A DNA stretch of 64,000 bases from Devosia sp. GTDB taxonomy: Bacteria > Pseudomonadota > Alphaproteobacteria > Rhizobiales > Devosiaceae. The position numbers were made by a program, and so were the translations under genes. This document shows positions 9,206 to 16,983 of the stretch, in pieces. The number at the start of each line of letters is the position of its first letter. The stretch's first letter is position 1. Location: assembly GCF_017744655.1 (NCBI RefSeq), contig NZ_JAGIAW010000004.1:124001-188000 (forward strand), in the 5' to 3' direction. Under the pieces are notes generated by a model, which was not told where the DNA came from, made no database searches, and worked only from the letters and a program-made list of their open reading frames with translations.

Positions 9206-10111
9206 ATGGCTCCACGGGCCAGTTGGAAGGGACATCTGCGGCTGAGCCTGGTGTCATGTGCGGTCAAGATGTATCCCGCGACCAGCACGTCGGAGCGCAT
9301 CAGCTTCAACCAACTCCACAAGGACACGCACAACCGGATCAACATGAAGCCGGTCGATCCCGAACTGGGGCTCGTCGAGCGCGCGGATCTGGTGAAGGGC
9401 TACGAATATGAGCCCAAGCAATATGTGATCATCGACGACGCCGATCTTGAGGCCGTGCGTATCGAATCCAGCCACACGCTCAATATCGAAGCCTTCGTCG
9501 ATGAGGACGAGATCGACGTCCTCTATCAGGATGCGCCCTATTATCTGGCCCCCGATGGCGCCATGGCCGAGGAAACCTTCGTCGTTTTGCGCGAGGCCAT
9601 GCGGCGTAGCGGCAAGGTGGCCATTGCCAGGCTTGTCCTCTCGAGCCGCGAGCGCATCGTGACCATCGGCGCGCGCGAAAATGGCATGTTCATCACCACC
9701 CTGCGCAACCCCAACGAAGTGCGCGGCACGGCCGAATATTTCGACAATATTCCCGTCGGCAATCCGGACGCGGAAATGCTCGACCTCGCGGAAAAGCTCA
9801 TCGAGCAGAAGGTGACGAGCTTCGATCCCAAGGCCTATGAGGATCGCTATGAGATCGCCCTGATGGGCATGATCAAGGAAAAGCTCAAGGGCCACAAGCC
9901 GATCGTGGCTTCTGCACCGGACCGCGGCAATGTCATCAATCTGATGGATGCGCTCAAGGCGAGCCTTGGCGAAGCCAAGCCCGCCGCCAAGAGCCGAGCC
10001 AAGGCGCCGGCCGCTCCGGTCAAGGAAAGTGCCACCAAGGTTTCGCTCAAGGAAGCCCTCGAGGCCAGCAAAACGGCTAAGCCGAAGGCGGCTCCACGAA
10101 AGAAGGCGTAG
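9206..10111 (+). CDS. ku: Non-homologous end-joining protein Ku
   Basis: This homodimeric ring protein binds double-strand DNA ends and recruits LigD. At 301 residues it has the Ku core from the start (SWKGHLRLSLVSCAVKMYPATS) through about residue 255. It is followed by a basic Lys/Ala-rich tail (residues about 258-301, ending APRKKA) of the kind that lets bacterial Ku slide along DNA and contact LigD. An AGGAGG Shine-Dalgarno precedes the ATG. It lies directly downstream of ligD and upstream of other repair-associated genes. Confidence 0.97.
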   Translation: MAPRASWKGHLRLSLVSCAVKMYPATSTSERISFNQLHKDTHNRINMKPVDPELGLVERADLVKGYEYEPKQYVIIDDADLEAVRIESSHTLNIEAFVDEDEIDVLYQDAPYYLAPDGAMAEETFVVLREAMRRSGKVAIARLVLSSRERIVTIGARENGMFITTLRNPNEVRGTAEYFDNIPVGNPDAEMLDLAEKLIEQKVTSFDPKAYEDRYEIALMGMIKEKLKGHKPIVASAPDRGNVINLMDALKASLGEAKPAAKSRAKAPAAPVKESATKVSLKEALEASKTAKPKAAPRKKA

Positions 10112-10243
10112 TCCGGCATGGAGTTCAGCGGGGCCAGTATTGGCGTCGTCGGGGCGCTCAGGGCTTTCCCGCTGAGGTCCGCGGCGCGGCGGATATCGCA
10201 AGGCGGTGGACGCCTCCATCGTGGACTACCGCGTGGTACCACC

Positions 10244-11194
10244 ATGGCCGTGTTCAGCCGCTCGTTGCTTTCCCGTCTTGATGCTCCGACGATCGAAAGC
10301 CGTGTTGAGCAGGCTCGCGCCGATGTGGGCAGCGTGCGCAGCGAAAATGGCTTGATGCGCCTGATGGGCCTTCTTCCCAAGCCAGCCGCCGGGGGCATGC
10401 CGCGTCAGTCGCTTCTGGATCAGTCGGGCCTTGGCACCAAGACCCTCGATCTGCTCATTTTGTTCGACGCCTTCGAACACGACACCGAGCCCTTTTCCTT
10501 TCGCGACCTGATCCTTGCCAAGAAATATGCTGGGCTGGAAAAATCCGGCGCCGCCTGGCACGACATCGCCAAATCCCTGCACGGCGTGGGGCCCGTCGGC
10601 TCCCTGACAGCGCTGACGCTGCAGGCGAGCGGCGACAGGATCGTTGCGGAAGACGCATTTTCTCTGGCCGAACTCGATGGCCAGCGTCTGCTGCCGCTCG
10701 ACGAGCAGGCAGATGCCGCCGAAGACTATTTTACCCATGCCGAGACGGCCGAGCAGGCCGGCCTCTTTGCCGAGGCGGCGGTGCTCTATGGCCATTGCGC
10801 CGCGGTCGACCCGAGTGACGCGACAGCCCCCTTCAATCAGGGCAATTGCCTGCGCGAGGCGGGCGACCTCGATGCCGCGCAGCTTGCCTATGCCGCAAGC
10901 CTGAAACGAGATCCGGCCTTCGTCGAATCCTGGTTCAACTGCGCTGACGTGCTGCGTCAGTTGGGGCGCCTTGAGGCCGCCCGCGCGCATTTGCAACGCG
11001 CCATCGCCATCGATCCACTCTATGCCGATGCCGTCTACAACCTGGCGGCCCTCGACTATGAGATGGGTAATCTCGAAGAGGCGGTTGCCGGCTGGCGTCG
11101 CTATCTTGAACTCGACGAAAACTCGGATTGGGCCCGCCGGGCCCGTGCCGGTATTACCCTTGTGTCCCAGACGACCCGGAGCCAGGCTGGATGA
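10244..11194 (+). CDS. TPR-repeat protein of the NHEJ operon
   Basis: This is a soluble 316-residue protein with no signal peptide. The C-terminal half (about residues 170-310) consists of tetratricopeptide-like repeats, for example SWFNCADVLRQLGRLEAARAHL and the following ADAVYNLAALDYEMGNLEEA block. The middle (about 85-115, FSFRDLILAKKYAGL) resembles the helical start of a MerR-type DNA-binding domain, but this is a weak similarity. Similar TPR proteins near ligD/ku occur in rhizobia, as far as I recall; the function is unknown. The frame is open back to an ATG at 10118. I chose 10244 because the upstream residues are low-complexity and lack family character, but no good Shine-Dalgarno decides it. 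The stop overlaps the next gene by four bases. Confidence 0.72.
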   Translation: MAVFSRSLLSRLDAPTIESRVEQARADVGSVRSENGLMRLMGLLPKPAAGGMPRQSLLDQSGLGTKTLDLLILFDAFEHDTEPFSFRDLILAKKYAGLEKSGAAWHDIAKSLHGVGPVGSLTALTLQASGDRIVAEDAFSLAELDGQRLLPLDEQADAAEDYFTHAETAEQAGLFAEAAVLYGHCAAVDPSDATAPFNQGNCLREAGDLDAAQLAYAASLKRDPAFVESWFNCADVLRQLGRLEAARAHLQRAIAIDPLYADAVYNLAALDYEMGNLEEAVAGWRRYLELDENSDWARRARAGITLVSQTTRSQAG

Positions 11195-11835
11195 CGACGC
11201 AGTTTCTGTTCGACGGACCCGAGGACGCCCGTGTCACGCTATTGCTGGCGCATGGCGCCGGCGCCCCGATGGACTCCGCCTCGATGAACGCGACCACCAA
11301 GGTCTTGGCCGCAGAAGGTTTTCGCGTGGCGCGCTTCGAGTTTGGCTACATGGCGAGCCGAAGAACGTCGGCAGGGAAGAAGCCTCCGCCCAAGGCGGAA
11401 ACCGTCATGCCGGAATACCTCGCCGCCGTTGATGATCTTGGCCCAACCAATGGCCCGCTGATCATTGGCGGCAAATCCATGGGCGGGCGCGTTGCCAGCA
11501 TGGTGGCAGATGCCCTGTTCGACGCCAACCGCATCGCAGGCCTCTTGTGCCTCGGCTATCCGTTTCATCCGCCCGGCCGGCCTCAACAATTGCGCACTGC
11601 CCACCTCATCGACCTCAAGACGCCTGCACTGATCTGTCAGGGCACCCGCGACGAGTTTGGCGATCGACACGAAGTGGGAGAATTCGGCCTCTCCGATGAG
11701 ATCGAGTTGTTCTGGCTCGAAGATGGCGACCACGATCTGAAACCGCGCAAGGCGATCTCGGGCTTCACCACTGCGGGTCACCTCCAAAGCGTGGCCGAGC
11801 ATGTTTCAGGCTGGGTACAGCGCATCGCGCCGTGA
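11191..11835 (+). CDS. Small alpha/beta hydrolase (KANL3/Tex30-like)
   Basis: This is a cytoplasmic protein of 214 residues with an alpha/beta-hydrolase fold. The oxyanion region LLLAHGAGAPMDS, the nucleophile elbow GGKSMGGR (serine), a late aspartate in CQGTRDEF and a histidine in EDGDHDLK are all in order, so the catalytic triad is present. The family (dienelactone-hydrolase-like, KANL3/Tex30) has no assigned bacterial substrate. It is coupled by ATGA to the TPR gene and by GTGA to the exonuclease gene, so it is part of the repair operon, but a repair role is only inferred from position. Confidence 0.85.
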   Translation: MTTQFLFDGPEDARVTLLLAHGAGAPMDSASMNATTKVLAAEGFRVARFEFGYMASRRTSAGKKPPPKAETVMPEYLAAVDDLGPTNGPLIIGGKSMGGRVASMVADALFDANRIAGLLCLGYPFHPPGRPQQLRTAHLIDLKTPALICQGTRDEFGDRHEVGEFGLSDEIELFWLEDGDHDLKPRKAISGFTTAGHLQSVAEHVSGWVQRIAP

Positions 11836-12599
11836 AGATTGCGACCTTCAATATCAACGGCATCAACAGGCGCCTGCCCAACCTGATGGCTTGGCTTGCC
11901 GAAGCTGCACCCGACACTATCTGCCTGCAGGAGCTCAAGGCCGCGGACCGGCAATTTCCGGCGACTGCCCTTGCCGATGCGGGGTATCACGCAGTCTGGA
12001 AAGGTGAGCCGGGCTGGAACGGCGTTGCGATCCTCACCCGCGGCAATCCTCCAATATTGACCCGCGACAGCCTGCCCGGTGCTCCCGACGACCATCAGGC
12101 CCGCTATATCGAGGCGGCCTGCAACGGCGTCATCATCGGCTGCCTCTATGCGCCCAACGGCAATCCCAGGCCCGGTCCGAAATTCGACTACAAGCTCGCC
12201 TGGACGCAACGCTTGATCAACCACGCCCAAGAGCTTTGGTCGAGCGATTTGCCCGTCGTTCTGGCGGGTGATTTCAACATCGTCCCCGAGCCACGGGACA
12301 TCTACGAGACCACATCCTACAAGGACAACGCGCTCGTCCAGCCCGAGAGCCGCGCGCTGTTCCAGCAATTGCTGGCGCAAGGCTGGACGGACGCGATCCG
12401 CCGAAAATATCCCGACGCGACGATCTACACGTTTTGGGACTACATGCGGAACCGCTGGCAGCGGGACGCCGGGCTGCGCCTGGACCATTTTCTCCTGAGC
12501 CGCTCCCTGGTCCCCAAACTCAAGCGGGCCGGGGTCGACAAAGAAGTGCGCGGGGAAGAAGGCGCCAGCGACCATGCCCCGGTCTGGATCGTAATCTAG
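11832..12599 (+). CDS. xth: Exonuclease III family AP endonuclease
   Basis: This 255-residue DNA repair nuclease has apurinic/apyrimidinic endonuclease and 3'-exonuclease/3'-phosphatase activities. Family landmarks are visible: start KIATFNINGIN, metal-binding CLQELKA, YAPNGN, AGDFNIVP, and the C-terminal SDHAPVW carrying the catalytic Asp-His pair. It starts with GTG overlapping the previous stop. Being the last gene of the ligD-ku operon, it can supply clean 3' ends for end joining and base-excision repair. Confidence 0.95.
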   Translation: MKIATFNINGINRRLPNLMAWLAEAAPDTICLQELKAADRQFPATALADAGYHAVWKGEPGWNGVAILTRGNPPILTRDSLPGAPDDHQARYIEAACNGVIIGCLYAPNGNPRPGPKFDYKLAWTQRLINHAQELWSSDLPVVLAGDFNIVPEPRDIYETTSYKDNALVQPESRALFQQLLAQGWTDAIRRKYPDATIYTFWDYMRNRWQRDAGLRLDHFLLSRSLVPKLKRAGVDKEVRGEEGASDHAPVWIVI

Positions 12600-12613
12600 C
12601 CCAGTGACCCTGC

Positions 12614-13681
12614 TCACCTAAAATCGTAGAGACGGGCCATGGCTGCAAGGCCAATCACCGCGGCCAGTGAGCAGAGCGCGGGAATGAAGAAAACATTTGG
12701 CAGGCCGAATGCGGCTACGCCGAGACCGCCGGCCACGCCACCCAGCGCCATGCTCAGTGCCGAAGCGGACATGAAGATGGCGGAGGCGGTCGCGACCGCA
12801 CTGGGCAGGAGCCGCTGGGCAATGATGATGCCGAGGACCATGAAGAATCCCCAGACGCCGCCCATCAAGATCTGGCCGACGAACATGCCCACGGCATCGC
12901 CCCAGAGCGCAAAGCACAGGTTGGCGCCAAGACCGAGCGCAGCGCCGATGCACATAAGCCAGAGAATGCCGATGCGGCGGCCGAGTACGACGCTGAACGG
13001 CATGATGATCAGCTCGATCAGGGGTTGAATGCCAATGACCGCACCGCGCAGGGTGGGATCGATTCCCAGTTGCTCTTCCATGTAGATCAGGAGGAAGCCG
13101 TATTTGATGGCTTCCCCTGCATAGACGAGGACAAAAAGCCCCGTGAAGGCGAGAAGCGGGAGCATTTCCCTGAGCGTGGCAGCGCTGGCAGCCGCTCGTG
13201 GTTCGGCGCCGTCGACGCGCACCTGGCCCCGATCGCGGAGGCAGCCCAGCGCAAGGATCTGGGCCAGAAAGCAGATCGCGGTGAGCCAGATCATCGGGCG
13301 CAGGCCATAGGTGGCCGCGACCCAGGCACGGATCACCGGGCCGATGATCCAGCCAGCCGTATTGGCCATGCGGATGATGGCGACGACGCTGTCGTTCTTT
13401 TCTGCCGGGTTGGCGCTCTGCTCATCGTGAATGGCGGCGAAGAGTTGGGAAAAAGTGGCGCTGGAAAAGGCCAGCATGACGGCGCCCATCACAAAGCGCA
13501 CCCAGACCTCGCTGGCGAGAGCCATGGTCGCCCAGCCAACGAAGCCAGCCAGCGCACAGAGTCGGAAGAGATTGAGTCGATTGCCGGTGCGGTCCGAGTA
13601 CCGGCCGATCAGGTATCCGACGAGGGGACCGGCAAGGCTGGTCAGATAATAAAGCCCCGCCAGCGGCAGCGGTGCACCCTG
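12614..13681 (-). pseudogene. MFS sugar-efflux (SetA-like) transporter, 5'-truncated
   Basis: About 355 codons of a major facilitator transporter remain, from GAPLPLAGLYYLTSL through 11 transmembrane segments to the natural stop. The motif between TM2 and TM3 (GRYSDRTGNR) is intact. Compared with SetA-type transporters of about 390-400 residues, the first 40-45 residues including TM1 and the start codon are missing. The frame continues open upstream only because it runs antisense through a TetR remnant; that extension (hydrophilic, His/Arg-rich) has no transporter character. The break lies at about 13681, where homology to TetR begins on the other strand. Translation from an internal start is possible but would lack TM1. 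Confidence 0.78.
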
Positions 13682-14122
13682 CAGCTCTACCAGCAAGCGC
13701 TCGAATACAATGCCGAGCGCGAAAACAAGCATCGGCTCGACCTTCTCAACAGCGATGTCCCGGCCTATGAGGCGCTGTCTTTCTACCTCCACGATGTGGC
13801 GCGCGAGTTCACCAATCCGGCCAAGCCACGCGGCTGCATGGTCTCCAACGCCGTGCTGCAGCACGCCAGGGAAAACGACGGGATCGCCGAGTCGGTCGTC
13901 GCGCGCCGCACGGCAACGACCAGGATCATCAAGATCCGCCTCGACCGGGCGATCAGCGACGGCGAATTGCCCGACGGCACCGACACCTGGGCCCTGGCGC
14001 ATTTCTATGTGGCGGTGGTGCAGGGCATGTCGGCGCAGGCCTGTAACGGGCTCTGTGCAGCAACACTCACGCAGCTTGCCGACTTGGCTCTGGCAGCCTG
14101 GCCAGGGCGCAAACCAAACTGA
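13682..14122 (+). pseudogene. TetR-family regulator, 5'-truncated (no DNA-binding domain)
   Basis: The remaining 146 codons start at LYQQALEYNAEREN, the region just after the helix-turn-helix in TetR proteins. They continue through the ligand-binding domain, including the typical RGCMVSNAVLQHA block, to a normal stop. The N-terminal 45-50 residues holding the DNA-binding helices are gone. Upstream in-frame sequence is antisense to the MFS remnant and encodes no HTH. The original arrangement was probably an efflux gene divergent from its own repressor; the deletion took both 5' ends and the shared promoter. Confidence 0.78.
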
Positions 14123-14257
14123 ACGGCGTTGCTGAGGCGCAGATGCCACTTAGATTGCATCCGACACCGCTGCATTGGCTTGGTCCATCCGAGCCATCGC
14201 GGAATTAAGGGCAACGTTTCGCCTCGCCGAAAGCGGACGTCGCGCGTTCTCCGTTGA

Positions 14258-15451
14258 TCATGTCGTTTGAGGCGCATTAATTTCGAGCCGACGAGCGAAC
14301 AGGGCTGCACTCAGGGCGATGATCGCGGAAGCCAGCATCACCATCAGTAGGCCAGACCGGGCATTCTCTTCCGTCAAAACGGCACCTGCGATCGCGGCCA
14401 TAATGGAAGCACCCGCAACAGTGATTGCGCCGGCGAGACCGGCGGCGCTTCCCGTCTGCGTTGCACGAACCGAAATTGCCGCGGCATTGGCGCTCGGCTG
14501 TGTCAGACCGTTCGATACTCCGACGAAAAGGCACGGCCCGAACAATGCCACCACATGATTGACGCCGGCAAAGTAGAGGACGATGCCGAACAAGAGACCC
14601 GCGCAGGCAACAATCCTTCCTGCAATCAGCAGGGTAGCCTGCGGGAGATTGCCGGCGAGCCGCCCGGCCAGAAAACTGCCAAGCATGAAGCCGCCGGTGA
14701 TCGAGCCCATATAGAGACCCAGAACTGTTGGCGATAGATCGAAGGCTGACGCGGCCAGTGGGGCGCCAGCCAGGAAGGCATAGAAGGCGCCGACCGAGAA
14801 GGCCATGCATAGGCAATAGGCCCAAAAGCGCTTGGAGCCGAGCAGTTCGGGATAGGCTTTGTATTGCTCCAGCATCGTCTTGGATCGCGAAGTGTTCGTT
14901 TCGCACAGGTCGGTTCGACACAACGCCAGGACCGCGATGCCAAGAAGGGCCAAAACGTAGAAGCTGGCCCTCCAGCCAAATGCCTGGTCAAGCAGCCCGC
15001 CTGCGGTGGGGCCGAGCATGGGTGCAATAGCCCACGCCATGGCCAGGTAGCCGAACCGACCTGCCGCCTGTTCTCTATCGGTCGTGTCACGGATCACCGC
15101 GAGCGACACCCCGTAGGTTGGCGCGATCACGGCCTGCGCCATTCGGCAGGCCAAGAAAGTCCAGGTATCAGGCGCTACGGCACAACCGAGTGTTGCAACG
15201 ATAAAGATCGCCAGGGCCCAGAGGATGACAGGCCGGCGACCAAAACGGTCCGAGAGCGGGCCCAGAACCAGTTGAAGGCATGCTGACACAATTGCATAGG
15301 CCGCCAGCGAAAGCCCGACTATCCCATAATCCACGCCAAATTCGGCAGCCATTCGGGGGAGAGACGGAAGGAAAAAATTGATCGGCAGGATGGCAAGTGC
15401 CGACAGAAGAACCAACGTAGACAGGCGAGGAGAAGCCGATGAACCTGGCAT
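14258..15451 (-). CDS. Bcr/CflA-family multidrug efflux MFS transporter
   Basis: This is a 12-TM inner-membrane drug:proton antiporter of 397 residues. It has the N-terminal ILPINFFLPSLPRMA segment, motif A as GPLSDRFGRRP, and the TM5 antiporter-type stretch APMLGPTAGG. These identify the DHA1 Bcr/CflA branch, linked in other bacteria to bicyclomycin, chloramphenicol or sulfonamide export. The ATG at 15451 was chosen because the alternative TTG at 15487 adds twelve non-conserved residues and overlaps a terminator region. A leader with a short ORF and terminator precedes it, which suggests attenuation control. Confidence 0.9.
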   Translation of the reverse strand: MPGSSASPRLSTLVLLSALAILPINFFLPSLPRMAAEFGVDYGIVGLSLAAYAIVSACLQLVLGPLSDRFGRRPVILWALAIFIVATLGCAVAPDTWTFLACRMAQAVIAPTYGVSLAVIRDTTDREQAAGRFGYLAMAWAIAPMLGPTAGGLLDQAFGWRASFYVLALLGIAVLALCRTDLCETNTSRSKTMLEQYKAYPELLGSKRFWAYCLCMAFSVGAFYAFLAGAPLAASAFDLSPTVLGLYMGSITGGFMLGSFLAGRLAGNLPQATLLIAGRIVACAGLLFGIVLYFAGVNHVVALFGPCLFVGVSNGLTQPSANAAAISVRATQTGSAAGLAGAITVAGASIMAAIAGAVLTEENARSGLLMVMLASAIIALSAALFARRLEINAPQTT

Positions 15452-15487
15452 GATCAAAGCCAATTGCTTGTGTGGGAAACGAGGCAA

Positions 15488-15509
15488 TAAAAAAGCCCCT
15501 GTGAGGGGC
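15488..15509 (-). terminator. Intrinsic terminator inside the efflux-gene leader
   Basis: GCCCCT and AGGGGC pair around a 3-base loop and are followed by six T residues on the minus strand. It precedes the Bcr/CflA start codon rather than following a gene, so it would stop transcripts before the coding region unless prevented. Confidence 0.65.
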
Positions 15510-15545
15510 CGATTTATCCGCGCATGGGTGCATTTCGCCGGGCAG

Positions 15546-15602
15546 CTATGCTGCCGTGCCCATGCGCGCGCCTACCACGACCATGCCGTTTTCGATCATC
15601 AT
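15546..15602 (-). CDS. Putative 18-residue leader peptide
   Basis: This is a short open frame starting with two ATG codons and ending TAG, in the leader of the Bcr/CflA gene. No strong Shine-Dalgarno is visible, so expression is uncertain. Its interest is positional: codons 12-15 form one arm of the long inverted repeat and the stop codon lies in an inner hairpin. This is the arrangement found in translation-controlled attenuators of resistance genes. Confidence 0.35.
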   Translation of the reverse strand: MMIENGMVVVGARMGTAA

Positions 15603-15812
15603 GCGTCAATTGTTACGGCGCTGAGGAAAGTCCGTCAACTCGACGTCTGTGCGGCAACAATCAGATTATTGCTGCCATAGGTCGTCCGTCTGGAAACCAC
15701 CCCGCAGTGCTACCGCCTGCGTTGAAAGCTGTAGTTCACGCCCGCGTACAAGACGCTTGGCCCGCCGGACGAAACTGTGCCCACAATCAGCGCAGCGTCT
15801 TATCCGACAAAA

Positions 15813-15836
15813 AAACTTAGCCATTGCACTAAGTTT
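15813..15836. promoter_or_regulatory. Operator-like inverted repeat before the ArsR gene
   Basis: AAACTTAG (15813-15820) and CTAAGTTT (15829-15836) form a perfect 8-base inverted repeat with an 8-base spacer. A further half-site ACTTAG is at 15848-15853, just before the start codon at 15858. The size and position match an ArsR-family autoregulatory operator. Confidence 0.72.
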
Positions 15837-15857
15837 TGCATCATGATACTTAGCCTT

Positions 15858-16193
15858 ATGGATCAGTATTCGCTCGATACACTCTTTCAGGCTCTTGCCG
15901 ACCCGACTCGCCGGGCGGTCATTGGTCGGTTGGGAAGAGGCGCGGCGAGTGTGGGCGATCTGGCGGCGCCGTTCGATATGGCGCTGCCTTCGTTCATGAA
16001 GCACGTGCATGTGCTTGAGGCGGCAGGATTGATCCATACGCGCAAGGAAGGGCGGGTGCGCTATTGCGAGATCGACGAGGCGCGGCTGGCTGCCGTTGGT
16101 TCGTGGCTCGAAGAACAGCGCGCCATCTGGGAAAGCCGCACCGATCGGCTCGAGCGGTTTGTTGTCGAAAAGCAGAAGGAGCAGGAAAGATGA
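15858..16193 (+). CDS. ArsR-family transcriptional regulator
   Basis: This is a 111-residue winged-helix repressor. The start YSLDTLFQALADPTRRAVI and the recognition region SFMKHVHVLEAAGLI are typical of the ArsR subgroup that is paired with SRPBCC/AHSA1 proteins. No cysteine metal-binding motif is visible, so it probably does not sense metals. The ATG at 15858 fits the family; another ATG five codons upstream (15843) is in frame, and neither has a Shine-Dalgarno. Its stop overlaps the next start (ATGA), and an inverted repeat just upstream suggests autoregulation. Confidence 0.9.
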   Translation: MDQYSLDTLFQALADPTRRAVIGRLGRGAASVGDLAAPFDMALPSFMKHVHVLEAAGLIHTRKEGRVRYCEIDEARLAAVGSWLEEQRAIWESRTDRLERFVVEKQKEQER

Positions 16194-16654
16194 ATTTTCG
16201 CCCCGAGACGGATCTCGAAATCACCCGCCTTATCAAGGCGCCGCGCAATGCGGTATGGCAGGCCTGGACCAATCCCGATGAGTTTGCGCAGTGGTGGATT
16301 CCGGCGCCGGCCCTCTGCCGTGTCGTTGAGATGGATGTGCGGCCGGGTGGCGCGCTGCTCACGGAGATGAGTGAGGACGGCGGCGCCTTCGGGCCGCATA
16401 TGGATGCCTGCTATCTTGCCGTCGAGGAGGGCAGAAAAATCGTTCTGACCAATGCGCTGAGCGCTGGCTGGCGTCCGGCAGCGAGCCCCTTCATGACTGC
16501 AATCATCACGCTCGACGATCACGACCAGGGCACGGCCTATCGGGCCCATGTCCTCCACAAGGACGCGGAAACGCGCGCCTGGCATGAGGAAATGGGCTTC
16601 TTTGACGGCTGGGGCACCGTCGCCGCGCAATTGGCGGCGCTGGTGGAGCGTTAA
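16190..16654 (+). CDS. SRPBCC (AHSA1-like) domain protein
   Basis: This is a cytoplasmic 154-residue protein with the helix-grip ligand-binding fold. The N-terminus EITRLIKAPRNAVWQAWTNP and the WW pair of EFAQWWIP are the usual AHSA1/SRPBCC landmarks, and the C-terminal helix begins GFFDGWGTVAAQL. It is translationally coupled to the ArsR gene, a very common pairing; the ligand and role of these proteins are generally unknown. The 3' end overlaps the convergent small secreted protein gene by four bases. Confidence 0.9.
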   Translation: MNFRPETDLEITRLIKAPRNAVWQAWTNPDEFAQWWIPAPALCRVVEMDVRPGGALLTEMSEDGGAFGPHMDACYLAVEEGRKIVLTNALSAGWRPAASPFMTAIITLDDHDQGTAYRAHVLHKDAETRAWHEEMGFFDGWGTVAAQLAALVER

Positions 16655-16950
16655 TAGACGGGCCGGTAGGTGCCGGGTTCGAAGAACTGCATTTCTTCCC
16701 CACCTCCAAGCTTGCGAACGAAAGCCCGGATGCAGCCATTCCAGCGCTCGACGCGGGTCGCGTCGACGCCACGCTGGCGCAGATGCATCAGGTCAAAATT
16801 GTCGCGGTCTTCCGCCGACATTTTGCCGCCGATCGAAAAACCGAACTCTACAATGCCGCTCTCGAATGCGCCGTCGCAGAAGGGCGCTGCCATGGTGCTT
16901 CCGGTCAGCAGGACGACAAAGCCGAGTGCGGTAACGAAGGGGCGGATCAT
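16651..16950 (-). CDS. Small secreted protein of unknown function
   Basis: The protein has 99 residues. A Sec signal peptide (basic MIRP, hydrophobic core, probable cleavage after TMAA) is followed by about 78 mature residues with two cysteines (CDGAF, NGCIRAF) that could form a disulfide in the periplasm. I do not recognise the family. Its four-base convergent overlap with the SRPBCC gene and its own start spacing support a real gene rather than a shadow. Confidence 0.65.
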   Translation of the reverse strand: MIRPFVTALGFVVLLTGSTMAAPFCDGAFESGIVEFGFSIGGKMSAEDRDNFDLMHLRQRGVDATRVERWNGCIRAFVRKLGGGEEMQFFEPGTYRPVY

Positions 16951-16983
16951 CTCAAATCTCCTGAGTCAGAAGCTGTTTGAACG

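Larger units (their letters stand above)
15488..15602 (-). promoter_or_regulatory. Candidate attenuator leader of the Bcr/CflA gene
   Basis: In transcription order on the minus strand there is first an 18-codon ORF (15602-15546, reading MMIENGMVVVGARMGTAA). A perfect 10-base inverted repeat follows, CGCGCATGGG (15568-15559) with CCCATGCGCG (15528-15519), enclosing a hairpin GGCAGC-ATA-GCTGCC (15555-15541). A terminator hairpin with a T-run comes next (15509-15488), and the efflux ATG lies 37 bases further on. The first arm lies inside the small ORF and the inner hairpin spans its stop codon, so ribosome position would decide which stems form. This geometry is seen directly; regulation is inferred. 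Confidence 0.55.
15452..15857. other. Intergenic region, Bcr/CflA to ArsR (406 bases)
   Basis: The left part (15488-15602) is the structured leader of the efflux gene and the right part (15813-15857) is the ArsR operator/promoter. Between 15603 and 15812 I see no convincing gene. Short open frames on the plus strand here have no recognisable protein character or ribosome sites. This stretch should contain the promoter for the minus-strand leader. Confidence 0.6.

Noticed and set aside
13025..13681. Plus-strand extension giving a 365-codon TetR-like ORF
   Set aside because: The extension is antisense to the MFS remnant and contains no helix-turn-helix; only the part from 13682 is TetR.
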